Under the pieces are notes generated by a model. That model saw only the letters and a list, made by a program, of their open reading frames with translations, was not told the DNA's origin and did not search any database. A program made the position numbers and the translations under genes. From NCBI GenBank assembly GCA_029945375.1, contig CM057066.1, positions 744,001 to 808,000 on the forward strand: 64,000 bases of DNA. The letters run 5' to 3'. The DNA is from Agaricus subrufescens (Eukaryota > Basidiomycota > Agaricomycetes > Agaricales > Agaricaceae). Numbering within the stretch: the first letter of the stretch is position 1; each line of letters opens with the position of its first letter. This document shows, one piece after another, positions 34,626-48,296 of this stretch.

Positions 34626-35995
34626 ATGTCCAATCAATCCATTAAACCAGTCCTACCCAAGATACAACCTGACAAAGATGATGACCTAGACGATCTTGAT
34701 GGTACGTACCCCCCCGATATCTTACATCTCCATCAGGATTTGTAGTCCTTTCAGAACAAAACAAAACTGATACTTCATCTCACTGGTTTTCTAAATTAGA
34801 TGTCCTCGACGAGTTCTCTGAAAGAGCTCCTGTTCCCAAAGCACCACCACCAAGTGCATTCCCCTCGTCGAAAACATCAACATCAATACCATTCGGTAAT
34901 CGACCAAGACACAATACTCGTGTCGATGCACCACCCATCTCAACACCAGGCTCTGGAATTCGGCTACAACAACAACAACAGCATCTTGACTCTGCTGCAG
35001 AAGTCGATGAAAATGCTCTCTCAGAAGATTTCGCTAGGGAATTAGCTCAAGAAATGGAGAATCTTCTAAAAGGATTCGGGGTCGATTCTGCGAAAAAGAG
35101 TAGTGGAGGTGGAGCTGATGAGGAGACCCTGACGCAAGAGGAGAGGGATAAACTTCAAGCTGCCTGGGCGGCCGCCTTCGTTGAACAATTGGCGGGCAAC
35201 AATGACACAGGACCTTCAGGGCCGGCGGACTTGTTACATACAGAAAGTGCCGATGACAAGTCGACAACTCCGAATAATTTTCAATGGCAAATCAAGCAAG
35301 CAATGGAAAAGCTCAAAGAAAGCGAGTCAAATTTAAAGGTACGTCATGCTGTACGTCAATCTAGGCGCCCGCTAACTTGATCATTATTCGCGAAAACAAG
35401 TCGGGTTCCGGTACCACGGCCGTCGACTCTGATGAAACAATTCAAAATCTCTTGAAGTCATTAAGCGATTTAGATACTGATGACACCAACGGTGCTGACA
35501 TTGCTGCTACACTTGAAACTGTCATGGGTCAACTCATGGCCAAAGATATACTCTACGAACCACTTAAAGATCTTCGAGATAACGTACGTTTCTTTTCCCC
35601 CTCTCTTACAAAAAATTAGAGAAGCATTTCGTTCCCTCAATCATCATTTTCCCGATTAGTTCCCCGGATTCCTCGCAAACCCACCTAAACCTCTCGACCC
35701 GGCTCTCAGATCACGTTACGAGAACCAATATTCATATGTCAAACAAATTGTTGAGATATTCGAAAGTCCCGATTTTGACGAATCAAATTCGGAAACGAAA
35801 AAGAAAATCATGGGACTTATGAATGATGTACGCCTTTTCAAATTCATCACTCTCGTTGTCAAGGGACTCAGGGCATTTTATTTTGTTCTGATACAAAAGA
35901 TGCAAAATCAGGGTTCGCCACCACCAGAAATTATGGGCCCTATGCCCCCTCTACTCGAGAACGGTCTATCAGACGATAATTGCATTATCGCTTGA
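34626..35995 (+). CDS. PEX19: Peroxin PEX19, peroxisomal membrane protein receptor
   Basis: Five exons, about 355 residues. MSNQSIKPVLPKIQPD and an acidic DDDLDDLDDVLDEF segment form the N-terminal PEX3-binding region. A Pro/Ser/Gln linker follows, then LSEDFARELAQEMENLLKG. Exon 3 contains the conserved ETIQNLLKSLSDLD and ETVMGQLMAKDILYEPLKDL. Exon 4 starts FPGFLANPP and continues RYENQYSYVKQIVEIFES. The last exon, joined through an AAAAG acceptor near 35900, has the PEX19 hallmark GSPPPEIMG. The protein ends DDNCIIA, a CaaX box for farnesylation as in other PEX19 proteins. PEX19 is a soluble chaperone and import receptor that binds peroxisomal membrane proteins and docks at PEX3. All elements are present. 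Confidence 0.93.
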
Positions 35996-36712
35996 GGTAG
36001 TTTACTGTTATCACCGATATCCTTGTACTCGGTCTCGTTTTCCTTCTTCAGTCTCCTCGGATCCCTGCTCTTACCGTCAGTTGGTTAAACCAAAAAAATA
36101 CGGAAATTGATTGTGTTTAATACCCAGTACCCTTGCTAACCCGGGTTACGCATTGGTACAACGACGACAGAAATCGACGCCTCAATCCACGATTATGATA
36201 CCAATAAATATATTCTCCAACTCCCCTATGCTTAGTGCAGAGAGGCATCTGGCTATCGCATGGTACGCTCTACTAACTAAATCATGTCACATACACGCAA
36301 ATCACAAAATACAATACGAAAAGAAGAACAAGAGAAGATAAATAAACAAGTTGTTGCAAACGTTTGGACAATGTGTACACCAAATTGAAAATGAGGGGGA
36401 TAGCGGTTGACCCTGGGCTGTTGCAGGCACACGGCTCGGGGCAGGTACGATCGGGTAGGATGAATGGCGGGACAGAAAGGGAGAAGATGGATACAATCAC
36501 ACCAAACGTTAACGGTACAGAGGATACAAACAACTTTGTGTGTCATTCTGGCCGGGACATGAGGTTTGAAGAAGCGATAGTGTCCGCATGGGAAGTTATA
36601 GACGATGGAGGATGAATGGAAGAGCGAAAGCAGAAGGGAAGATAGCGGTAGCAGGATGACTGTTGTCGAATCGTGCAAAGTCAGTGTACACGTCCAACGA
36701 GGTTTCCAGTTA
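35996..36712. other. Convergent 3' region between PEX19 and a basic protein gene
   Basis: Overlapping ORFs on both strands (36277-36678) are low-information and lack introns or motifs. I call no gene. Probably 3' UTRs. Confidence 0.45.
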
Positions 36713-37639
36713 ACAAGCCAAAAGAATCTGAGATAGACATGAAATATTCATCAGATTTTTTATTCGCCTTCCGACCAGAAACCACGCAATAGAGGTCCTG
36801 ATAACAAGGTCGGATGCGAACATCAGATCAATCAAGCCTAGAATGTAGATTAGATTGGGAGCTGAAGTCTGATGGCCAATACACACTGTCGTTTCAGTCG
36901 GTTGTGGTTCTACATTGGCTTGCGATTCTGCTTCAGGTTCCTCAGTAATAGTTTCTGCGACTTTAGCCGGAGCAGTAGCGGGTTCTTGACCCTCAACCTG
37001 GTTGAGTTGCACATGAGTTCGATTTTCCCACACAGGAGACGAGGCCCCAACGGCGCTAAGGCACAGCGAAGGTAGACGTAGATTGAATGCGAACCTTGGA
37101 CGAGGGTTTCTTAGAGCCGGCTCTTGAAGGTGGCTTGGATGTTTTGCCATCAGCCTTCGAAGCAGGTTTAGCGCTGGCTCGGGAAGAGGGTTTCGCATTC
37201 GCCCTTGACGGCGGTTTTCCACTAGTTTCCGGGGCGCTAGCAGGTTCTTCCTTGGATGGAGGTTCGTCGACGGCCTCGGAATCTGATTTAGGCTAGCGCA
37301 AACGAGTCAGGGGAGAGGTGATACAGATAGAGAGACATAACCCCGGACCTTTTTAGCAGCCGGTTCACCCTCTTGTGCTTCCGGTGCAGTAGCGCCGTTG
37401 GTCTCAGTGGCCTCGGCTGCCTCAGGTTCCTTGCGTTTCCTACCCCGAGCGGATTTTGGTTTCGAATCCTGTTCTTCCTCGTCCGCTGGCTTCTCCTTAT
37501 CGGCCTTCTTGACTCTGGGTTTGGCGGGCTTTTTTGCAACGGGTGCCGGTTTCGGCTGGTCTTTGATGCGTGACGAGCGACGGGGCTCCTGGGCAGGAGC
37601 ACCGGATTCTCCGGCGGGGGCGGCGGCTTTGCGGGGCAT
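36713..37639 (-). CDS. Basic Lys/Ala/Pro-rich protein, probably nuclear
   Basis: Starts MPRKAAAPAGESGAPAQ at 37639, followed by RRSSRIKDQPKPAPVAKKPA, a motif at the N-terminus of many uncharacterised Agaricomycete proteins. Several basic clusters (KKADKEKP, SARGRKRKE) act as likely nuclear localisation signals or AT-hook-like DNA contacts. Exon 1 ends near AAKK (donor GTCCGG, weak). Exon 2 starts PKSDSEAVDEPPSKEEPASA and contains repeated KPSSRASAKPASK units. Exon 3 reads VEGQEPATAPAKVAETI and is acidic. A last tiny exon seems to end ILLAC then TAA at 36713. The whole sequence is low-complexity and probably disordered, about 230-240 residues, with no folded domain seen. A chromatin-associated role is inferred from composition only. 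Confidence 0.6.
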
Positions 37640-38889
37640 AATGAGCTGGAAAGTGGGGGAGAGGAGGTGGAAGTAGGAGGCAGAAAGGCAAGGACGCGAC
37701 ATCGATTCAACATCTCGCCAGATTCTCATCACGTGCCGCGCGCCAGGTCACATGCTTCCTCTCCCCTGGTTGGCCGCCACAACGCAGAGTTGAGGGCACG
37801 GACCACTCTCCAAGGTGGACAAGGGGGACTATCCCACCGCAGAACCTATCGTACCTGAATACGTGAAGCTTCGTAATATTGGCACCGCGAGCACATGCCG
37901 GTGTGCTGCTGGGGTAGTTAGTGTGATGGCCAGCGGTCTTAGGAACAACAGAATCTACACAATGACAGTGTTAATATGGATTCAAGGGGTCAACGTGTCC
38001 CACCTGAAGCATCGTTCGAGCCGATAACCGAGCAGTGACCAAAGCTAAACTCTGAACACATCCAATCCATCCAATCACAGCCGTGCTCCTGGCTTTCGAC
38101 TGGGAATTCCCGTTGCGCTCAGGGAAGTTAAGGTAATATCCCTAGGGACATCGAGCATATGAAAACCGAATTGTAACCTCATGAAAATATGTACTCCCAG
38201 TGTTTCATCCCCGTCAACTTTTAGCAATGTCCCTCCAGGAACGTCAACAGGGTAAATCAAATACCAAACGACGAAGCATGTGCACTTGATCGGTAGTAGA
38301 TCCAATTTTTTCTGGAGACAGACCAGTGGTGTGAAATTGTGTGAATGATAGTAACATCAGAACTTCTCAGAACACATGGCTGATCAGGTGCCCGATGAAT
38401 GGATCCATCAGGACCATCATAGCGGAGCAGCGGGTTTTAGGTGCAATTATTTTTCAAACGAGGTCAATCCGCAGTAAATTTGTGGTTCCCTTCTGAATTA
38501 GATATAATTACCACGTACTCCTTACTTGCCTACGGGATGCAGCGGCTCAGCCATGAGACCAGGTGGGAGAACCCTCTGAGAACCATAAGGAAACGGGACA
38601 TATCAATGGGAACAGAACTTCAAAAAAAACTTCAATATCAAAAATACATTACACGATTCACTCGCAACGTCTGTCACAAAATCTGAGAATAATATGAAAT
38701 TAGCCTGATCGTTTGATGCGTGGTTCATTTGGTGGGAAAAGAACTCGATGAGAGACAATCTTCACTTGTCGTGCCTTTTGATACAATCATTCAACATATT
38801 ATTTTTGACAATGCGGACAAGGTTGGTATAGGTATAAAGTACAAAACGAAATATCAAAGCATCCCGAAATACATGGACAAAGGTAAAGC
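37640..38889. other. Intergenic region, no gene seen
   Basis: Contains the promoter of the basic protein gene and the 3' flank of the permease. ORFs at 38075-38305 (-) and 38441-38686 (+) have no recognisable features. Confidence 0.45.
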
Positions 38890-41462
38890 TCAATAACTGA
38901 ACAACTTCCTGTACAGCTTGATGTGCAATGGCGCACGATTGCGTTCTGCTCGCCACTATAAAAGCACCAATCAGCAAAACATCATTTAGATGGATTGAAG
39001 ATAAACAACATACAGCATTCATCTCTTCCACGGTATACCAACTCTTACGACCAGAGTCGATGTTGATTTCATGGGCTCGTTGAGGAAGCTTTCTCTTCCA
39101 GAGATACCCAGCAACGTAGAACATCAGTAGGACAGGTAGAGCAAGGTAAGCCTCTGTATACAATGGTCAAGAAGCTGTTACCATGATCGTGAAATGAACA
39201 TACCGAAGAAGTTTTGGGCTACAGCACCAGAGCCGCCTTCAACACCACCAACAGGTGCGATAGCCTAAAGATCGAAAATGGTTCAATGGAGTGACTGAGT
39301 GAAGAGTAGAATTTGTTACAATATAAAATTGAGCAACGGCAACTAGCACAATAAGGATAACACCAAGCCAGGATCCGTACACTCCACCAAGTGCGCGGTA
39401 CGGAAGCTCATCGACTGAGTGACCTTGAACCTTCCAAGCACGGCGGAAACGAATACTTTTATAACGTGGTAAGGTCAAGCGTGCGAAATATCAAGGCCGA
39501 ATACTTACTGGCACAAACAGATAGAACCCCAAGTGAAGAGAGCAGACAGTCCTGAAAGGGCGACAAGCCAGTTGACTGTATTGACCCTTCGGTTAGCCTA
39601 CCAGAATTCTATGGGAAATGAAATGCGGGATCACGTACAGACGGTCTCGCCCTTCGGTGCAAGGTTAATATAAGCTAGGGGTGCAAAGGCCAAGATAGCT
39701 ATGACGGAGAAAAGCGGACGAGAGGATTTGTCAACGTAAGTGAAAACTTTTGGGGCATATCCAGTTTCGGCGAGGGCAGTCAAAGTACGTGAACCAGCAT
39801 AAACACAGGACAATCCGATAGAAAGGACAGAAATGCAGATGGTGACGTTGACAAGATCTAATCGAGAATGCATTATTACGTAGCCTTGCTTTGCTTGACT
39901 AAAATCACGTACGGTTGAAACCTTTGATGCGCGCAAGGTCAAGTGCCACTACGAAAGGAGAGCTGCCTAAAGCCAAAATTAGCGCAGGATATATAAACCA
40001 ATGGATTTACACATACCTGCACCACTTCCGTGTCCAATGGCCTCGTTGTTGAAAGGAACCAAGAGACCGACAATCGTGAGCGATGTGATGTATATGATGG
40101 TCTAGATAGCATAGTGTGAGCAGAAGTACTACATATAAGTGTAACCGAATGCCTCACAATACGCCAGAAAGTGCCCTTGACAGCAGTCGGCATACTTTCA
40201 CGGGGGTTGGGAGTCTCGGAAGCGGCAAGACCAACAAGCTCAGTTCCGGCTATACTTGCGGGTTAGTTTTCATTTTTCAGAGGCAACGAGAATTACTAAC
40301 AGAAAGCGAAAGCAGCTGAAAAGTATTTTGAGTGCTAAGATCACACATTGACCAAAAAAACACGTACCAGTAACGAACACAGCGCAAATACCCTTGAATC
40401 CATTGGCGAATGCTCCTGGGTCGGACCAACGAAGACCACCGACATAGTGATCAAAGTCTCCACCAGCGGGGCCTCCACCACAGACACAGACGCTGGTGAA
40501 TATGTCAAATTGGTGTCCAACCAGCTTAAAATAGCGTACTCACATGCCAATGAGGACGAAAATTACAACGACGATCAGTTTCAGACACGAGGACCAGAAT
40601 TCTTCTTCGGCATAGCCCAGTGTACCGAATATACATATGATCACTAGAACGGAGATGTCAGGTGGGTCAGATATCACAGGTATTCGGGCAAGCTCACTTA
40701 TGACAACCCAAAATATCGTTATCCAAGCTCCAAGCGGGACTGTCGCCGCTCGAGGCCAATATTGCACCGTTGTACCAGCGACTGTTATTTCCAGCGGTAA
40801 TACAACTGCCCATTGAAGAAGGTAATTCCATCCCATGGCGAAGGCGAAAGAAGGATCAAGGAAGCGAACAGCCCAAGTATAGAATCCACCAGAAACCGGA
40901 TACAGGATAGAAATTTCACCAATAGCCTGCAGTAAAGTCAGAAAGATAATACCCAGCCAGTGTCAATTCTCCTACCTGAGTAACGTTAATTAACATGACA
41001 CCGATTATAAGATAAGCGATTATAAGACCAGCCGGTCCACCAACACCCAAGGCAGTCCCAGAACCGACAAATAGACCAGTACCGATAGAACCACCTAGAA
41101 ACGAAAATAAGTCTCGACCATATGGCCCGCGGCAGCACGTGGTGCTCACCGACAGCAATCATGGTTAAATGCCTTGGCTTCATCTTCTGCTGCAACATAG
41201 GCGCATCGGCCATGATTTTCTCGATATCCTCCACATTGTTACCATACACTGCCTGCCCACTGTATCAAGTAATGAGCCAATGATCAGATTGACACATGCA
41301 CAAGCCTGATCCATACCCAGTCGTCCCAGGTGCACGCTTAAAACTCTCTGCGTTCACACCCAACCTCGTCCATATAGACTCTTTCGAGGGATCGTAGAAT
41401 TTGGGTTCAGAGTCCTCGACATAACTGCTCGAGTCCCCAACCTTCTTCTCGTGTATCGACAT
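38890..41462 (-). CDS. Amino-acid permease (yeast amino-acid transporter, YAT/APC family)
   Basis: Many-exon gene, roughly 540-560 residues. It starts MSIHEKKVGDSSSYVEDSEP at 41462, with a hydrophilic N-tail. The diagnostic start of helix 1, RHLTMIAVG | GSIGTGLFVGSGTALGVGGP, is split by an intron. Helix 2 reads AGLIIAYLIIGVMLINVTQ and continues AIGEISILYPVSGGFYTWAV in the next exon. Then MGWNYLLQWAVVLPLEITVA; later exons include FKGICAVFVT, an ELVGLAASETPNP block, the MPTAVKGTFWRIV loop and ISVLSIGLSCVYAGSRTLTA. The C-terminal part reads YLALPVLLMFYVAGYLWKRK, then SWYTVEEMNA and, after the last intron, a WRAERNRAPLHIKLYRKL end with TGA at 38890. These are the hallmarks of fungal proton-coupled amino-acid permeases (Gap1/Put4 type, 12 helices, plasma membrane). 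Exact substrate unknown. No break noticed. Confidence 0.9.
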
Positions 41463-44400
41463 GGCTACGGCGCACAGGAAAGATACAGTGGCCGGTTTGG
41501 AGGGGGAGGGATGGGAAAGGAAAGGTTCATGCGCCACCTATATACCAGGAAGGATGCTGAAAATAATGGTGGATTGATCCTAGGCGGCCGTTGAGTGACG
41601 GAAGGGATCAGTTCAATGGAAAAGAGATAACGAATCTGGGTGACTACGATCATTCGGAATATGTATTGGAGCCATGTGAGCAATTTTCCATTCACACAGG
41701 CTTGAAAATTGTCCAGCCCCGCCCTGAGAGCAATATCCCACCGATACCGGGGTCAAGCGCCATTTTAGCAGCCTTACAGTGGTTGGTTCCACATGTCAGA
41801 TTCGGCTGTCTCAGCCAAACTTAGGATGATAATCTGGGCCGGCAATCTCTGGCTAGTTGAACCGGAGATAGATCTTGTTCCAGGACGTGACGCCCCTTTG
41901 GGAAGAATTCAAAATCCACATGCTACACGCACAGCCACAGACTCAGCGGTATCGCCCAGCCCTGGCATCCCCGGGGCCCGCAATACTCGATCTGATAATA
42001 GAGCTAGGCTGGTCTTGGTCGGCCACTTTGTTCATAACTCAATTCAGAAACTTTCGTAACTCATTGAGAGACGAACGCTGGATCAACAACTCATCACGCG
42101 GACTATCGTTGCCTTTTGTCTAAACGAAAATTCAGGGAGAGCTCGGAGGTGCGTCACCCGGCTAACACATGATACATTTAGCCCCTCAGCTAATTCCACC
42201 TCCGACTGAAGATACCGACTCAGGCATCATGAATTATTGAATGGCATCAACGAAACCCTCCGATGTATTACTTGTGGGTCAATTGGAGCCATGTGCTGCA
42301 AGGGCGCTGCCTCTCGTCATACACTATGGTTAGGGTAGCTACGATGGCATAGTGCCTTGAAGAGTTCCTTCTGGATAGCTACTGTCCGAGAGCTGTTACA
42401 CCGAGTCGGAAACACAAAGCGTTTCCGAGGTCGCGATGAGCATGTCGGTTTGGATTGTGGTCAGAATAGCCTCCATGAAGCTTCGGCTGACATTCTTGCT
42501 GGTTCTTCGTTGGCAGCCTGACAGTGTGCAACCGATGCCATAGGTACAAAGCTAGTAGGAGTGACACCGTCCACCCTGGTCACAAAGTCAAGGAAGCTTA
42601 CGTCTCGACCTTGCCTCGTACGTATCTCCGGAAGTCAAGAGATGCCAAGCATTATAATGATCCAGGTCAAGATCATTGATCCCCCCAACAACGAATTTTC
42701 AGTACTCCGCCTTCGAGAACTCGCACCGTGACTGACTTCTCTTATCGTACCAATGGTACCGAATTCATCATAAAATTTCATATCAATAATAGAACCGTCA
42801 CACATGCAGTATAATCCAGGCACTTCGTATGTAAAAAGACCTTCGAATCGCGGGTTCTCCCCTTCGGAAGCTGGGCGGAAAGGGGGCGGAAAAACAACAC
42901 ACCTGTACAGGTCGGTCAGTTCACACGTCTTTGCCAAATCTTGGGTCCGGACTTCTCACTTGTTCCTAAAATAACGCATCTGTCAAAGTGCCCCTCAGAC
43001 CACCTTTGGTCTGCTACCTCTCATGAACCCCGAGTTTACTCAGAGAGGCCAGAGGGTCTTCACCCGAAGTTACGCCCTTATAGTCAGGGAATTTAAGGGA
43101 TTGGGGCCGACTGGCAAATTTACGCTACGGCTCGAGGGACTCCAGTCATCACTTCCTCTTCAAGAAGGCCGTTCATTATGAGCTTGTGACCTGGTTTCTT
43201 CGGGTATGAGTGTCGTTCATCAGCAGCCCCTAAAGATCCCATTTTCGGCAGCCAGAAAGCAAATTTGGGGCCCTAATAGCCTCGCCGTGTCATGACGTAG
43301 TAATTACATGGAGTGGCGAAGTGCGAGGAGCGTAGTATCCATTCGATTTTTACAGGCTCATACGTCATGCTGATGCGTTTATCCTGATGATGCCCTTTCG
43401 TCTCCCCAATGAAATAGAAGGAAAATTTAGCTGGGGTCGCCCCAGGGATGAACCCATCTGATACTGTCACGCCTAGACTGAGTCTGACAGCATGCTATAT
43501 TCGCAGTGTGAAGTAAAAGAGTAAAGTTGGGTTACATGTTACGCGTAACTACTGTAAATAACGATCACGGGTTACCTGGGCTTTCTCTAGCCCCGAAATA
43601 CATTTGATCGTATGAGACATTTCAATTATCGTTTCTTCGGGTACCCATATCAACTCCCTTCCTCAGTAGCTTCACAATTCCTCGGCATCGTGGAATCAAA
43701 TATTGAGAAGATGCATCCCTGCCGTCTTTCGAGTGAAAGTGTTCACTTCCTTATTTATCTTGTTCCTGTCACTTTTTAGCAGGACTTGCACTGGTGGCAT
43801 CAGTATAGACAAACCCAAAGTTAGTCGGGTTCCATAATGTACCTATCCATAGCACTGTTAACTCAAGGTGGCCCAACACAATCACCCCATTAAGATGCAT
43901 GTAAGTACGTACACCATGCAGGTGCAGCGGCGATGATGATGATAAGAGTGGTGATGGTGATATTTATACAGAGAGGATTGTCAATGGGGTGGGTCCTTTT
44001 CTTCGTCAGAAAATCCAATATTCGCTACCCCTAACAAATTTTGACGTTCGCTGAATCATGATCGCCTCCGCATTTTGCGGCAATGCAGCTTAATGTTGGG
44101 AAATTTTGAAAATTTTCTTGGCAATCGGCCTGTATGGGCTATCTATACGGGGGAATTGCAATTAGCTAGTTTTTTCTCTCTCGAAAGGTTGCTTTAACAT
44201 GCTATCCAATCTATTACGTTTTTCTCCTCGTCAACACAATCGGATTGTAGCATTAAATAGCCCATTAGACTTGTTGTTGTGGCCTTCACAAGTATGAACT
44301 TTTTGTAACGCTGGCTTCTCGAGTGGTTGTTAAATTTTTGGATTCAAGGAGACGCCAAGTATATCCGTGTGGCCAGGCACATAGATGTGCCAAAATTATT

Positions 44401-47400
44401 CTGATTATGTGACGTGGCGGCGTTCCGTTTGATGTGATCCCAAAACAATTCCGTGTATATTTTTTAAAATCTCGATAGCCATAAGCGTCATGGTGCCTCA
44501 TATCCGTTTGGGGGGCTTGAATCCAGCTTGAATCACATGTTAAATGACTATTGCGTGGAGTAAGCAAGGAGTAAGCAATTATTTCCACCTCGATTGAGTG
44601 AGTGACTAATGTGTATAACTATCGCTAACCATCACAATCGTCTTCTAAGACTACCCGTGCTCATGCCTAATCGCATCCACGCTTGCGATCCGACAAGTGA
44701 TAATCGTGGATATACTCAACTTGATTAATCAACCAGGCACTCCTAGAGACGACTAAGAACGAAAACTCAGGTTGCCAAGCAAACGAGCTCAACCAGGAAT
44801 CTATATGTGTGGGTGTCAAGGAGATAACACCGAGCTCCAAGAGAACGTCAATTTCCTCTCGCCGAAGTCCTCGTCTAGAGATGTCGTTCACACCGATTCC
44901 GCTCACTCGACAAAGTCTACTGTCACACTGATTGCTCCATCAGATATTATGCGACTGAATCGATGACATAAATCTCGTCATTTAGGTATTGATTAGGGAA
45001 AGCAATCTACCGGTGGGAAAGAGTGGTAGGTGGTTTTTTCAACTGTGCTGATCTCAATTTGCCAATCCTGACTTGGCAAAAATTATATTCACAGTTGTTC
45101 AGATGATATCAATGCCGCGCCAGCCTGGGCTTTGTTAATTCAAGGCTGTACTTGGAGTTTACAATATAGATTTATCAGAGAATTTTTTGAGAGGATTATA
45201 GCTATGAGTACTTTCAATGAACTTGGATTTCTCTCGAAGATATACCAAAGAACCAACGCGTCTATTCCGATTACAAAAAACAAGAACGGGGCCTCCTAGC
45301 CTTAATGTGGTGCTTCGAGCTTCTTGCTCACCTGACCCCTGTGGCCCACATTAGCCGATTTGAAATTTAAACATGAGAGAGTAGACATCTCAAAAGATTC
45401 TACATACAGTGCCAAGTTCAAACTGTTTCCTTCAAGGTGGATAGTCCATATATTGTTTAGTCACGCAATTATATCCTTCCTCATGCCAAGATAGTGAGAA
45501 TGGAAGACGGCTATTTCGTTAGCAAACCTTTTGACGTCATTTATCGTCCCGTTAATTAGGTCGAAGGCTGATCTCAATAGGAGGCGCATCACTATCCCCG
45601 AAATCATCTTCAAATTGAGCACAACTTGCTATCGGTCAATTATAGTCCGTGAGTCGGGAAAGAAAATAATAGGATGTAAACAAGTGGACAACATAACAAT
45701 AAGTGGGAATGATTCAGATCAAAGTTCTATCAGCAACGACGGTTTCTTCAGCTCGGCTGGGAACTGGCTGGGAAGCATGTCAATCGATGTCAATAAATGT
45801 TCTTTCATCTTCTTTTCCGTTTATTTTTTATTACCCTTACGCCTTCTGAATAAGGCCACGTACCTGTTTTACCACGGCAGACCCCACGGCAGGGCCGAAA
45901 CAGGGTTAGTGGTCACAAAACTAGCTTGCCAAGGCCCGGCAAAGAAGTATCCAATGTAGCCCAGCTATTGTATGAGGCATCTTCGTACGAAATACTTGAG
46001 TAGTATGGAATATGTTGTTAGTGCTGAGACTTTAGAATGAGTGCCCCACTAGAAAACCCGGAACCTGCCCGGAACGCAATAACCCATTCTCCTTACGTGA
46101 TGCCTAGAATCAAGACGTGAGAATACATCGGTGTTTGTCTTTATTACTTCGTACCGCAGCCTATGAGCCTGAACTGATCTTCCGATGCTGATGATGATTC
46201 CTGACGATCGCGTCCTATCTTGACACTAGTGAGCATGGTCCGTCCACTCTATTATTCGCTGCTATTCGTATGTGGCGCAGCCTAGTAGCGCCTCGTGGCG
46301 TTGAACCATGGAAGTGGTACGCTGCCCTGATACGTCAGAGTAGCAGTGGTTGTTCTCCATGGGTGTAAATCAGGCACCACGCACTCCAAATCCTTTATGC
46401 CAAGCTGGGTCCCCAAAATTTAATATTTGTTGTGTCTGGACGTGTGAGTATCACGAGTTAGCCGCTGGGCTCTAGCTACTTTTGGTCCCGGACCGATGGA
46501 GCCTATCGTGTCCGTTCAACACTGCCTTTGTTGAGCTGGAGTCCACCATACGTCTCCTTAAAGGCCTGTTCATGCATAGGGTGTCGCCGCTCTCTGTGTT
46601 TGTGATTTAACATTCGGTTCACCGACCTCATCCCCCCCATGACTCTTGGGACCTCGCGGGTTTTTTCATCCGTTTGGAGTCATTTTTGCATGGCCCACTC
46701 CCGCCGGATACGGCCGTCACCACTTCTCCACTCGCAAAAATGGCTTTGCATGGTTCCTCCTTCTTTGTTCGGCCGCTGGAATTCTTGCTGGACCTCATGG
46801 CCGAATTCCAATGGCATAACCCCTGTTTCACTAACATATAGTGCATGTTTTATCTTTAGTTAGGTAATTGGCTAGTGGTCAGCGGAAGGGGGCGTGCACA
46901 TACAGATACTCGGGATCTGCGGCATTGACCGATGGTAAAGTTCCTTTGGGCACAAGGACCTGCGCTAGAAATGTGTACCGGAATCAGACCGGAATTGTTC
47001 GAAGCTTAATTTAAGCCTTACGCACCGTTGACCGTTCCGATCTAATTCCCTCCTCAGATTCTTTGTTTCTGTTCTCTATGGCGCCCTCCATATTCTCTTC
47101 CTCGAAGAGACTAGGGTATAACCTTCGACGTGCCTCTTTCGCAGACAAAGAGTGCAACCGTGGCCATAGATTCCTTCCATCCTCATCCTGGATATGACAA
47201 ATGACTTTTTCCAGTCGCCTATATAGGCGGGGACACCGACAAAAAGGCTCTTATCATAGTATCGGAACAGGGCACCACAGCTAAACGACTAACTCAACGA
47301 TGTTTTCGCGATAACCAGACACGCACGATTACTTTCCACTTAGATATGGGTAACGCCGAGTTTGGGATGCCTGAGCTTTGGTGACTTACATAACGGGTTC

Positions 47401-47501
47401 TCATTCGCCTTTTGGCTCTGAACACTCACTAGCACCTCCTAGCGTCTATCTCGCCCGCAGCGCGGTCTTCTCCTTCTATCTGTCCCAAACCTAAACGACT
47501 A
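41463..47501. other. Six-kilobase gene-poor region
   Basis: No ORF here shows family motifs. The longest open stretches are 45531-45959 (+, 142 codons), 42635-42937 (-) and 44286-44588 (-). None extends across plausible introns into recognisable sequence. No tRNA or rRNA-like motif was recognised, and no long repeat was found by eye. Confidence 0.45.
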
Positions 47502-48296
47502 ATGGCTTATTACTACCTGAACAAAATCTATTTCTCGGGCGTTACCCTCTTGGTGATTCTGTGCCATCTTTCTGGGGCTCTCGCCGCGCTCTACCCAACA
47601 CAGCCTGTGGCCAAGACAGTCTACGCGATTGGAAACTCTGCTCTTGTTACCTGGAAGGACGACACTCGTGATCCACATGTATCTGCACTTGGCCCTTTGG
47701 TGATCAAGTTGTTCACTGCCCAGGCCGTAAGTCCCAGCGTGCCTTCGAGTTCAAATCTTGGCTGATGGCATGGCTATATGCGTAGGAATATGTAACGACA
47801 TTAGCCCAGGGCGTAAATTCGAACTCGTATGGGACACTTGTCACAATTCCAACCGATCTACGGAACGATACTCTCTAGTAAGCCCTCCTGTTTAGAACGC
47901 TTTAATCCGGTCTGAGGGTCTTGGAGTTATCTTACGTTCCGAGGTCAAGGACTTTCACATAGCATATACACAGCAAACTTCGCAGTCACCTCGGACCCAA
48001 CGTTGGCCAATTCGACTTCGACCACGCTCAGTGCGGTTCCTCCGGTCCAATCTTTACTCGCCGATGGATCAATGAATTCGACCGCAGCAAAATTGAATAT
48101 GACTTCATCATCAGTACAATCAATGTCTACTAGCACGACGATGTTGCCTGCCCCGACTATTTCCGCAGATCAAATTGGATGGCCGTATAGAACGAACGGT
48201 GCAGTACACAGCCGAGCTAGTCACCTCGAGCAAGCGAAATTTAGGCTTCTGTTTATTGTCTGGCCGATCATTTTTGGATTATCGATGGCATTTTAA
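47502..48296 (+). CDS. Secreted/GPI-anchored Ser-Thr-rich protein, Kre9/Knh1-like N-domain
   Basis: Three exons, about 225 residues. The N-terminus has a signal peptide core (GVTLLVILCHLSGALA) followed by the typical Kre9/Knh1-type start: YPTQPVAKTVYAIGNSALVT and WKDD. Exon 1 ends TAQA before GTAAGT. Exon 2 gives EYVTTLAQGVNSNSYGTLVT and IPTDL. Exon 3 begins YTANFAVTSDPTLANST and runs into a Ser/Thr-rich stretch (about 60 residues) with several N-x-S/T sites. The protein ends in a hydrophobic segment, LLFIVWPIIFGLSMAF, right before TAA at 48294-48296, as in GPI-attachment signals. Proteins of this family are cell-wall or plasma-membrane surface proteins linked to beta-glucan assembly in yeast; in basidiomycetes their role is unproven. 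Confidence 0.78.

Noticed and set aside
45531..45959. 142-codon plus-strand ORF in the gene-poor region
   Set aside because: No motif, no splice extension and AT-rich; not enough to call a gene.
46628..46863. Overlapping ORFs on both strands
   Set aside because: Both frames open over the same segment and neither shows a domain; likely chance.
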